A DNA stretch of 47,592 nt. It comes from a virus. The stretch's first letter is position 1; each line of letters begins with the position of its first letter. The notes under the pieces were generated by a model that ran no database searches, had not been told where the DNA came from, and saw only the letters and a list, made by a program, of their open reading frames with translations. Position numbers and translations under genes: made by a program. The DNA is taken from the IMG/VR virus record IMGVR_UViG_3300033153_001849, positions 1 through 47,592 of that record; one strand, written 5' to 3'. Positions 4,585 through 10,987 of the stretch are shown in pieces.

Positions 4585-4823
4585 GCATCTACGACTACAA
4601 GCAGAGCATCGAGATAGCGCAGCATGGCTACTGGTTCCATGCTCTGCTGTTCGCACTGATCCGTAAGGCCGATACCGGCAACCTTGCCCGTCTCAAGTCA
4701 GTGTTTCCTGCCGAGGTAGCTGAGATGCAACAGCGGTACAACGCTCCTGGAGGGGCACTCGATGACAAGGAGATGGAATGGGTGAAGCAACAAGCGATGT
4801 CCGTGATGGACGAGGAGATGTGA
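4581..4823 (+). CDS. Hypothetical helical protein (80 aa), GTG start
   Basis: This gene encodes 80 aa, mainly helical and acidic at the C-terminus. The start is GTG at 4,581, overlapping the preceding TGA as GTGA, with GGAG 8-9 nt upstream. Residues about 18-43 resemble residues 32-57 of the preceding product (hydrophobic helix, Lys/Asn turn, then LA-LK-xF), which suggests tandem duplication and divergence. It lies immediately before the SSB gene. Confidence 0.7.
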   Translation: MSIYDYKQSIEIAQHGYWFHALLFALIRKADTGNLARLKSVFPAEVAEMQQRYNAPGGALDDKEMEWVKQQAMSVMDEEM

Positions 4824-4825
4824 AC

Positions 4826-5155
4826 GTGGATCTGAATCTGATCGTGATGGCTGGTCGGCTGGCTGCTGACCCTGAGTTCACAACGTTCGCATCGGGTGCG
4901 ACGTTGTGTCGCATCCTGATAACAGTGAGGTCGACGGAGCCGAGGCGTCGGCTTGATGTGATACCGGTGGTGATGTGGGATCCGGCAGACGATGCCGAGA
5001 TCCGTGACATGGTACGTGGCGAGCGTGTATGGGTGGCTGGTGCCATTCAGCGTCGCTTCTGGTCAGCTGAGGCTGGTCGCACCTCGAGGGTTGAGGTCGT
5101 AGCTCATGATGTGCAACGCAAGGTGACACGGGAGGAGGAAGCCGATGTTGTCTGA
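4826..5155 (+). CDS. ssb: Single-stranded DNA-binding protein (109 aa)
   Basis: This protein binds and protects ssDNA during replication and recombination. It has the usual SSB opening: a short beta strand, GRLAADPEF, then ASGATLCRILITV, and a VWVAGAIQRRFW strand near residue 68 where SSBs have a v-v-G-l-ryW-like motif. At 109 aa it is essentially only the OB fold, without the long disordered tail and acidic tip of host SSB. I take GTG at 4,826 because GAGGAG is 8 nt upstream; GTG at 4,820 would leave almost no spacing. Its stop lies inside the next gene. The second OB-like protein at 9,967 does have an SSB-type C-terminus, so the two may divide tasks. Confidence 0.8.
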   Translation: MDLNLIVMAGRLAADPEFTTFASGATLCRILITVRSTEPRRRLDVIPVVMWDPADDAEIRDMVRGERVWVAGAIQRRFWSAEAGRTSRVEVVAHDVQRKVTREEEADVV

Positions 5156-5336
5156 TCCGGATACGTGGACGGTGACGATTGGGCATCCACGGGCAGACAC
5201 GCATGATGTGACGTTCGATGTGCGTGACGATGCTATTGCATTCATCGAGTACATGAAGCAACTTGACACCAACGGGTGGTGGAAGATGTGGATCACTAAC
5301 GACTTCGAAGGGACAAGTGACCAGTTATGGGGATGA
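5145..5336 (+). CDS. Hypothetical protein (63 aa)
   Basis: This gene encodes 63 aa that look like a compact alpha/beta domain (TWTVTIG strand, DVTFDV strand, DDAIAFIEYMK helix, WKMWITND strand). The ATG at 5,145 lies inside the end of ssb with GGAGGAGG about 7 nt upstream. It is small, acidic and Trp-rich. No family is recognised. Confidence 0.65.
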   Translation: MLSDPDTWTVTIGHPRADTHDVTFDVRDDAIAFIEYMKQLDTNGWWKMWITNDFEGTSDQLWG

Positions 5337-5353
5337 CCGAGGCAGGAGACAGG

Positions 5354-5530
5354 ATGAACAGACCAGTGCCACCGGATCCACCTGAGTGGGCTGAGTGTGA
5401 GTGGGACGATTGTTTCACGATGGTGCATGAGGATGAGGAGAGTCAGCCATTGTGTTGGCTGCATTACATCCAAGCGATAGAAGAGAACGAAGCAGAGCTT
5501 GCGATCAAGCGGGCGAAGGAGGACATTTGA
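5354..5530 (+). CDS. Small Cys/His protein (58 aa)
   Basis: This gene encodes 58 aa: a Pro-rich start, then CEWDDC, a CWLHY segment 20 residues later and an acidic C-terminal helix. CxxxxC plus CxxH is a likely zinc site. Three in-frame ATGs exist (5,327, 5,333, 5,354). I prefer 5,354 because AGGAG lies 5 nt upstream; 5,333 would overlap the preceding stop as ATGA but has no visible SD. It is coupled to the next gene by TGATGG. Function is unknown. Confidence 0.6.
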   Translation: MNRPVPPDPPEWAECEWDDCFTMVHEDEESQPLCWLHYIQAIEENEAELAIKRAKEDI

Positions 5531-6132
5531 TGGAACAACTGAGCAGGACGGGCATCATCGATGAGGTGAAGGCTATCCGTCACGATGATGTGGTGACGTC
5601 CCTTCAGGCCACGATCAGGTTCGATACGGGTATGCGTGACAGCTACCAGTACTCGAGGGCGAGTGCGATACAGGTCGATCGCCTGATCGTGACGTTCCCG
5701 GTGTTGACGGGTATCAACCCGGGTGATCTGGTGAACTTCGACATGACGATCCAGTCACCGACGGCACAGCGGTTCATGCCTGCGTTGGAAGCTGGTGTCG
5801 TTGAGGACGATGATGTTGCGTACATCGTGACAGCTGATGAGGTGACGTATCCGTTGTACGAGATGGGCAAGCAGTGTGTTGACTGGCATGACTACAAGGC
5901 ATCTACTGATGATGACGATGACGATGAGCGGTACTCGACAGCTGAGTTCGTGAGTGATCTCGAGGACAGCAAGAATCCTCGTTGTGTCACGGTGCAGTGG
6001 GAAGAGGACGGCAACAAGGAAACGGTGCTGTGCAACAACACCGGTGTGTATTGCGATAACTGGGCGACGAAGATCGTGGATGGCAAGCCCTATTGCCGGC
6101 TCCACACAGCAGCAGAGAGTAAGGACGAATAG
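5530..6132 (+). CDS. Hypothetical protein (200 aa) with Asp run and C-terminal Cys site
   Basis: This gene encodes 200 aa. Residues 1-115 look beta-rich; residues about 127-132 are a run of six Asp. The C-terminal 50 residues contain CNNTG, CDNW and CRLH, a probable C3H zinc site like those of the 84-aa and 58-aa proteins, suggesting a shared mobile zinc module. The start is coupled to the previous gene (TGATGG) with GGAGGA just upstream. No enzymatic motif is recognised. It lies next to the ParB-like gene, so a nucleic-acid role is plausible but not shown. Confidence 0.7.
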   Translation: MEQLSRTGIIDEVKAIRHDDVVTSLQATIRFDTGMRDSYQYSRASAIQVDRLIVTFPVLTGINPGDLVNFDMTIQSPTAQRFMPALEAGVVEDDDVAYIVTADEVTYPLYEMGKQCVDWHDYKASTDDDDDDERYSTAEFVSDLEDSKNPRCVTVQWEEDGNKETVLCNNTGVYCDNWATKIVDGKPYCRLHTAAESKDE

Positions 6133-6134
6133 CC

Positions 6135-7475
6135 ATGTTGACTATCAACCTTGACGACATCATCAGTCAGAGCAATGTAAGGGTGGAGGTGGGGGACGTT
6201 ACGTCCCTCGCCGCCAGCATCGAGAAGGTTGGCATGTTGCAGCCACCACGGGTCGTGGTACCTGATGACGGATTGGATCCAACGTATGTGTTGGTGGCTG
6301 GTCATCGTCGTGTTGCAGCAGCCAAGCTGCTCGAGTGGGAGACGATCGATGTTGTGCTTGATGACGGCAGCCTCATCGCTACTGCTGCTGATGTGTTGGC
6401 TGCACAGTGGGCTGAGAACACTGAGCGTAAGGATCTGTCTGCCTTCGAGCAGATAGAGGTGGCGTGGGATCTCAAGCTTGAGGGTCTGAAGCAGGCTGAT
6501 GTCGCTGCCATCATGGGTTTGGACAAGTCTGTCGTGTCGAAGATGCACAAGACACACAAGGCACTCACGTCGGATGACCTGGATGCCACCAGAGCCACAC
6601 AGTTGAGCGCACAGGCACTGTTCGAACTGGCAGAGGACGTTCTACCCGAGCACATCCCTGATGTGATACGCCTCATCGTGGACGGTGAAGCGAACACGGT
6701 GTGGTCTGCCCAACGCAAGGTTGAACAGGAGTACGAGGCCATCGAGTTCATGGAGTCGATCGCTGAGGAGCAGAAGTCGTGGCATGAGATGGGTGTCAAT
6801 GTCGTGACCGAGATCCCAACGTTGACGGGTGAAACGAAAGAAGAGTACGGGTCGGTACGTCCGCAGCATGACCGCAAGAACCGCAAGGAATTGCGTGACC
6901 TTGGGTTCAGCGTGGAGGAGCACATCAACGAGCCGTGCCATGTCATCTACATCAAGGCTGACGGTGGGTACTCATCGGTCACACACTGGTGTGTCCAGAC
7001 AGACAGGCACCGGGCTGTGACCAAGGCCAAGGGTGAACCGTTGGGTGAGGTGTCACCGAAGATGAAGGCTGATGCCGAGCGCAAGGTCGAGGACTCGGCT
7101 GAACGTAAGGAACGTCGTGACTCCAAGAAGCTGCGCTTCCAACAGGCTGCACAGTGGATGGGGCAGCGCACCAAGGCTGCTGACCGTGAACTGTGGGCTC
7201 TCGACCGTGCCCTTGACGGATGGAAGTCTGAACACACGAAGGCTGCGTTGATCATGCTTGACCTGTTGGGTACCCGTCCGAAGGGTGCCGAGTACTCCTG
7301 GTACGACACCACGTTCGACACGTGGATGGTCGACACGTTCAAGGGCGACAGCTTGGCAGCCTCGAGGTGGCAGGTCAGGTTCCTGATTGCGTTCGGGTTC
7401 ATCGAGCAGCGGTACGGACACGACGGCCAGTTCGACGACGACCTGGCAGACATCGAGATCAAGGAGGATGGATGA
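6135..7475 (+). CDS. ParB-like DNA-binding protein (446 aa)
   Basis: Residues about 1-100 form a ParB/Sulfiredoxin-type N-terminal domain: SLAASIEKVGMLQPP, then GHRRVAAAKL (box with GxRR at 56-59) and AENTERKDLSAFEQ at 93-106. A helix-turn-helix follows (LKQADVAAIMGLDKSVVSK, about 118-136). This matches the CTP-binding/HTH part of ParB. The remaining 300 residues have a Lys/Glu/Arg-rich helical stretch (about 310-345) and a C-terminal region I do not recognise. In phages such proteins act in plasmid partition, as transcription regulators or as nucleases. With no parA nearby, partition is unlikely. The start ATG has AAGGA 8 nt upstream; the stop overlaps the clamp start (ATGA). Confidence 0.8.
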   Translation: MLTINLDDIISQSNVRVEVGDVTSLAASIEKVGMLQPPRVVVPDDGLDPTYVLVAGHRRVAAAKLLEWETIDVVLDDGSLIATAADVLAAQWAENTERKDLSAFEQIEVAWDLKLEGLKQADVAAIMGLDKSVVSKMHKTHKALTSDDLDATRATQLSAQALFELAEDVLPEHIPDVIRLIVDGEANTVWSAQRKVEQEYEAIEFMESIAEEQKSWHEMGVNVVTEIPTLTGETKEEYGSVRPQHDRKNRKELRDLGFSVEEHINEPCHVIYIKADGGYSSVTHWCVQTDRHRAVTKAKGEPLGEVSPKMKADAERKVEDSAERKERRDSKKLRFQQAAQWMGQRTKAADRELWALDRALDGWKSEHTKAALIMLDLLGTRPKGAEYSWYDTTFDTWMVDTFKGDSLAASRWQVRFLIAFGFIEQRYGHDGQFDDDLADIEIKEDG

Positions 7476-8191
7476 GTTTCACACTCACAAAGAACAACGC
7501 ACTCAGGTTGGCACAGATAGGGACAGTGGCAGTCAACGATGACAGACGGGAGGTGCTGCAACATGTGCGTCTCGAGTTCAGAACCGATGGTGTCCTCGTT
7601 GCTACCGCCACCGACTCGTACAGGTTGGCGGTGATGACGTTCATCGTTGACACGTTCGATGCTGATGCCCCTGGAGTTGACCTATTAGTGCCTGCCAAGG
7701 AGTTCGGTGATGCCATCAAAGGGGTCTTGAAACTGATGCCCAAAGAGGACAAGGACAAGAACGTCATCTTGCTGCCGTTCACTGAGTATCACCATCAAGT
7801 ACGTGTCTTCGGTGGCACCCTCGACGGACCAGTTGCAACAGTGGTCGATCGAACAGGAGCAGCGAAGTTCCCGAACGTAGCTCAACTGTTCGATGGACAG
7901 ACAATGGATGGCATCGACAGATTCAACACGACAGAGATGCGGGTCGTAGGTGAGGGCACCGTGTTGCCAACGTTCGATGGTGGCTACATGGCTGACATGG
8001 ACAAGCTCCACGGCACCACTCAGGTGTTGAAGAGAGGCATGTCCCCATGGCAGATGTCATGGATACCCAAGACCAGTGACTTCCCTCATAATGCAGGGTT
8101 CCAGCCGTGGGTGTGGGCATCCAAGGACAAGGAAGAAACGATGGGGATCTGTTACATGCAGATGCCGGTCAACCCGAACAGGAGGAACTGA
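7472..8191 (+). CDS. dnaN-like: Short beta sliding-clamp homologue (239 aa)
   Basis: The segment VLVATATDSYRLAVM (residues 41-55) is the bacterial beta-clamp signature (compare VATDGHRLA in E. coli). DLLVPAKEFGDAIK (70-83) matches the conserved strand and helix that follow it, and the C-terminal ICYMQMPV fits the end of a clamp domain (yvvMPMRL-like). Bacterial beta is about 366 aa with three domains per monomer. This protein is 239 aa, enough for two, the size of T4 gp45 or PCNA, which work as trimers. A clamp encircles DNA and tethers polymerase. No phage polymerase is visible, so it may recruit the host replicative polymerase. Its start overlaps the ParB-like stop (ATGA). Confidence 0.75.
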   Translation: MSFTLTKNNALRLAQIGTVAVNDDRREVLQHVRLEFRTDGVLVATATDSYRLAVMTFIVDTFDADAPGVDLLVPAKEFGDAIKGVLKLMPKEDKDKNVILLPFTEYHHQVRVFGGTLDGPVATVVDRTGAAKFPNVAQLFDGQTMDGIDRFNTTEMRVVGEGTVLPTFDGGYMADMDKLHGTTQVLKRGMSPWQMSWIPKTSDFPHNAGFQPWVWASKDKEETMGICYMQMPVNPNRRN

Positions 8192-9192
8192 TGAGTGATG
8201 CACCGATCATGACCGACACCAACGCTGTGTACTCGATACAACAGCTGCTCAGTGGTGTCGAGTGGGACAGCGAGATGTTGGAGACAGTGGCACAGTTCAT
8301 ACGTCTCACTGGACGTGATGTCCTGGACCCTGACGACCCGAAGGTGAGGCACGTTGCAATGGATCCGGTTGACATGACACAGCCCAAGGTGGATGTTCCC
8401 GTTCAAAACAGGCAGTGGATACATGACAACCAGATCTCTGCGGTTGCCTTCGACCATGGCTACAAACACGGGTTGATCTCGGGTGACAACTACAAGACTG
8501 GTTGGAACGAAGGGCTCAAGCATGGGCTGGCGCAGTGCAACCACCATCCCGAAGCGATGACAATACCTGACTTTGACGATGCTCTTACGACAGCGATTGG
8601 TAAAGCGTTCGAGGAAGGTAAAGCTGTCGGTCAAGCTGACTGCAATGGATTGAAGTCCACCCGTATCAGTGACCTCGAGCGGCACGTCACTCGTCTCGAG
8701 TTCGTTGGCAAGCAGCAAGAGGTTCGTGTTGCTGACCTTGTCCGATTGAACGGCAACCAGTCGGAGATCATCGACCAGGGTACGTTCGATGAGGGCAACG
8801 AGGCTGGGTACGCCGACGGGTTGGCGCAAGGTCGAAGAGAGATGGCACTTCAGTTGCAAGGCAACAAGGAAGACTATGCCGACGGGTTGGCAGCAGGCTT
8901 GCAAAGAGGTGAAAAGACAGCGCATCAGAAGTACGACGAAGGACATACTGTTGGACACAAGACAGGCTTCGAGGAGGGCCGCAAGTACGGGCTCCAAGAC
9001 TGGATGATGCACTTCATCCTGTACCTGCAGGAGAACGACCAGGACTTCGCAGTGGTGAAGCTCAGCCAGCTCAACGAGATGCGTGAAGCAACGCTGAAGA
9101 TCCGACAGATCGTGGACTTCAGTGAAGACCTTGACCCGATGCTCGAAGAGATCGAGACGGTACTCACCAGATTGGAGACGATCGACAGGTGA
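8191..9192 (+). CDS. Glycine-periodic (GX3-repeat) protein (333 aa)
   Basis: This gene encodes 333 aa with long runs of Gly every fourth residue. These fall near residues 90-115 (DHGYKHGLISGDNYKTG), 142-150 and 210-272 (YADGLAQGRREM, YADGLAAGLQRGEKT, HTVGHKTGFEEGRKYG), the pattern called deca-GX3 in Yae1-type proteins and seen in FliH. Such periodicity makes tightly packed helix pairs. A coiled-coil-like stretch (about 155-190) and a helical C-terminus flank it. Start ATG at 8,191 overlaps the clamp stop (TGATGA). Function is unknown; a long helical scaffold linking clamp-associated proteins would fit the position but is inference. Confidence 0.7.
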   Translation: MSDAPIMTDTNAVYSIQQLLSGVEWDSEMLETVAQFIRLTGRDVLDPDDPKVRHVAMDPVDMTQPKVDVPVQNRQWIHDNQISAVAFDHGYKHGLISGDNYKTGWNEGLKHGLAQCNHHPEAMTIPDFDDALTTAIGKAFEEGKAVGQADCNGLKSTRISDLERHVTRLEFVGKQQEVRVADLVRLNGNQSEIIDQGTFDEGNEAGYADGLAQGRREMALQLQGNKEDYADGLAAGLQRGEKTAHQKYDEGHTVGHKTGFEEGRKYGLQDWMMHFILYLQENDQDFAVVKLSQLNEMREATLKIRQIVDFSEDLDPMLEEIETVLTRLETIDR

Positions 9193-9452
9193 CCCTCGAA
9201 CTATCAGACGTCGAAGGTGTGTACGGCACAGTCACCATCGAAGACACACCGATGAGAGTCCTGTTCACAGACATACCCGACAAGACGAAGCCACCAGGTA
9301 TCACCATCGTGAACGGTGTCGGCTCAGTGTACAAGTACTTCATATTCGTACCAGTGGAGGTGTTCGAAGCCTTGGTTGAGGTGCGTGGTGAGCGTGCTTT
9401 TCGTGAGGCGTTACATCGTTTGTGTGTGTCGTTGTATCAGGGTGAAACGTAG
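9189..9452 (+). CDS. Hypothetical protein (87 aa), GTG start
   Basis: This gene encodes 87 aa, beta-rich at the start (VYGTVTIED, RVLFTDIP, GITIVNGVG, KYFIFVPVEVF) and helical at the end (RAFREALHRLCVSLY). The start is GTG overlapping the preceding TGA (GTGA). It is the last gene of the coupled run that began at 3,891; a promoter-like and leader region follows. I recognise no family. Confidence 0.65.
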   Translation: MTLELSDVEGVYGTVTIEDTPMRVLFTDIPDKTKPPGITIVNGVGSVYKYFIFVPVEVFEALVEVRGERAFREALHRLCVSLYQGET

Positions 9453-9455
9453 GCG

Positions 9456-9500
9456 TAGCACAGGTTTGCGTGCTATGATGAGTAGGTACTTGGAGGTACC
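9456..9500 (+). promoter_or_regulatory. Leader element: inverted repeat plus SD-loop hairpin (copy 3), with extended -10
   Basis: TAGCAC-AGGTTTGC-GTGCTA (9,456-9,475) is followed by GGTAC-TTGGAG-GTACC (9,485-9,500), two bases before the ATG at 9,503. Compared with the minus-strand copies (GATAC...GTATC), the second pair changes from A-T to G-C on both sides, a compensatory change that argues for an RNA or DNA stem. TGCTATGAT (9,471-9,479) reads as an extended -10 box overlapping the first repeat's right arm, so the repeat could also be an operator over a promoter. Confidence 0.65.
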
Positions 9501-9502
9501 CG

Positions 9503-9949
9503 ATGGCTAAGACAACTGTTGATGAACAGGTTCGTGGACTCTTGGATCTTGCGATGAGGCTCATGCCTGAAGGTGAAGGCATCGACCTTACCGACAAGGA
9601 CTATGAGACAGAGGACCTGGTTGCTTTGAAGAACCGGGTGTCCACTATCCGTAGTGCATGTGACGTGGTGAACCATGCCCTTGCACGGGTATGGAAGAAC
9701 GACCACCTTGGTGAGAGGTACGTCGATGAGTTCAACACGTACTACCTGGACAAGACACGAGGTAAGAAGGCGATCGATAGGAAAGCGTTCTACGAGTGGC
9801 TTGCCACCAAGGATGCTGCTGAACTGTCGACCCTTGTTGCTGACTACAACATCAAGACAGGGGGTATGACGTCCGCTGAACGTGCGACGTTCCTTGATGA
9901 ATCCCCCACCACTGATCGGTTCACGATCAAATCAACGCTACGTAAGTAG
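9503..9949 (+). CDS. Hypothetical helical protein (148 aa)
   Basis: This gene encodes 148 aa, predicted helical and highly charged. Features are an acidic loop (GIDLTDKDYETED, residues 26-38), a long helix through residues 40-70, and a YVDEFNTYYLDKTRGKKAIDRKAFYEWL segment (about 73-100) that looks like a conserved core. The start has GGAGG 6 nt upstream inside the leader hairpin. It opens a unit with the OB-fold-like gene that follows 17 nt later, so a role in DNA replication or recombination is plausible. The family is not recognised with certainty. Confidence 0.7.
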   Translation: MAKTTVDEQVRGLLDLAMRLMPEGEGIDLTDKDYETEDLVALKNRVSTIRSACDVVNHALARVWKNDHLGERYVDEFNTYYLDKTRGKKAIDRKAFYEWLATKDAAELSTLVADYNIKTGGMTSAERATFLDESPTTDRFTIKSTLRK

Positions 9950-9966
9950 CAGGAAGTAGAGGAACT

Positions 9967-10437
9967 ATGGGACTAGATGATCTGCGTAAGCAGCGTGACG
10001 AAGGCGTGTCAACTGACGAGACAGGTGATACGTGGAAGCCGGAGGAGGAAGGCGACGAGCTCGCTGGCACACTCGAAGGCATCAACTACGTTGGTACACG
10101 TTTCGGTGAGACGTTCGTGCTCCGTATCCGTGACGAGGACGACAAGCTATGGGCACTGTGGATCTCACAGACCGTGCTGAAGTCGTTGATGGTCAAGTAC
10201 GGCCCCGGTGTCGGGTCGCTGGTCGTGTTCACATACGGTGGCAAGACGAAGGGCGAGTCGGGGTACAGCTACAACAGCTTCTCGTTCGTCACTGACTCTG
10301 AGATGTGTCACGATCAGTGGGATGATGCGAAGGCAGAGTTCGAGAAGTCGAAGGCGCTTGCCGATGCGATGAAGCCGACCGTGGGTAGCACAGGCATCAC
10401 CGCTGAAGGCGATGACGCTTCGATGTCACCGTTCTGA
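9967..10437 (+). CDS. OB-fold-like ssDNA-binding candidate with SSB-type tail (156 aa)
   Basis: This gene encodes 156 aa. Residues about 33-105 read as an OB-like beta barrel (LAGTLEGINYVGTRFGETFVLRI, KLWALWISQ, VGSLVVFTYGGK, YNSFSFVT). The C-terminus is a flexible stretch ending DDASMSPF. Bacterial SSBs end in an acidic tip plus Pro-Phe that docks RecO, PriA, Exo I and other partners, and this tail has the same design. I therefore read it as a second ssDNA-binding protein that can recruit host SSB partners, complementing the tailless SSB at 4,826. The evidence is the pattern only. AGAGGA precedes the ATG. Confidence 0.55.
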   Translation: MGLDDLRKQRDEGVSTDETGDTWKPEEEGDELAGTLEGINYVGTRFGETFVLRIRDEDDKLWALWISQTVLKSLMVKYGPGVGSLVVFTYGGKTKGESGYSYNSFSFVTDSEMCHDQWDDAKAEFEKSKALADAMKPTVGSTGITAEGDDASMSPF

Positions 10438-10447
10438 TGATCACCCA

Positions 10448-10515
10448 GGGGGTCGGCTCAATCGATAAGCAGTCGGCTGATAACACACCGACCCCCGTGA
10501 GTCCTTAAGGAGGAC
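10448..10515 (+). promoter_or_regulatory. Long-loop inverted repeat followed by SD hairpin
   Basis: GGGGGTCGG (10,448-10,456) pairs perfectly with CCGACCCCC (10,488-10,496) around a 31-nt loop. GTCCT-TAAGG-AGGAC (10,501-10,515) follows at once, a 5-bp stem that contains the SD AAGGAGG, with the ATG 5 nt later. The order (large inverted repeat, then SD-bearing hairpin, then start) repeats the architecture of the three conserved leaders with unrelated sequence. The first stem may also end the upstream transcript. Confidence 0.6.
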
Positions 10516-10520
10516 ACTAT

Positions 10521-10700
10521 ATGGCAGAGGCAAAGAAAGACAACGTACCAGTGAAGAAGAGGCGAGGCATCTCAACTGCTCGGCTGTACCGTGAGGTGAA
10601 GGAGTTCGTCTCCACTCATGGCTTGACGGCTGAACAGTCCATCAACGACCTGCAAGAGGCGTTGAAGGATCAGGTGCTCGAGGATCTCAACATCAGCTGA
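10521..10700 (+). CDS. Small basic/helical protein (59 aa)
   Basis: This gene encodes 59 aa: a Lys/Arg-rich N-terminus (residues 5-22, with VKKRRG), then two helices (RLYREVKEFVSTH, EQSINDLQEALKDQVLEDL). A basic arm with a helical pair looks like a small DNA-binding or DNA-mimic partner protein. It starts 5 nt after a strong AAGGAGG embedded in a hairpin and its stop overlaps the next start (TGATG), so translation is well supported despite the size. No family is recognised. Confidence 0.7.
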   Translation: MAEAKKDNVPVKKRRGISTARLYREVKEFVSTHGLTAEQSINDLQEALKDQVLEDLNIS

Positions 10701-10987
10701 TGCGTGAACAATGTCGGCGTTGCGAAGGGCGTGGTGAGGTGGTCTACCGGACGGGAAAACCCGGTCAGGATCATCGCACCATGCCCTACGCCGACATTGA
10801 ATGGAACGACCCGATCATCAAGCGGTGCCCTGTATGTAAGGGCACGAAGAAGCATCCCCTCAAACGGGAGTATGCACCACCACGAACACAGATCTATTGG
10901 AACACCCCGCTCACTGATGAGGAGAAGGCGGAGTTGTTCACCACCTTGGAGGTACCACCACATGTCTACGACGAAGAAGACCACTGA
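10700..10987 (+). CDS. DnaJ-type zinc-finger protein (95 aa)
   Basis: This gene encodes 95 aa with two CxxCxGxG-like motifs: CRRCEGRGEV (residues 5-14) and CPVCKGTKK (43-51). A pair of these forms one zinc centre as in DnaJ and many small phage proteins. No J domain is present. The start overlaps the upstream stop (TGATG); the C-terminal part overlaps the next gene's start by 26 nt. Phage proteins of this kind are usually of unknown role; binding of nucleic acid or unfolded partner is the common guess. Confidence 0.7.
   Translation: MREQCRRCEGRGEVVYRTGKPGQDHRTMPYADIEWNDPIIKRCPVCKGTKKHPLKREYAPPRTQIYWNTPLTDEEKAELFTTLEVPPHVYDEEDH

Noticed and set aside
10704-10961. Upstream extension of the RecT-like ORF (307 aa)
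   Set aside because: The extension overlaps the DnaJ-type zinc gene entirely in another frame and has a Ser/Arg-rich shadow sequence. The SD core sits at 10,962.
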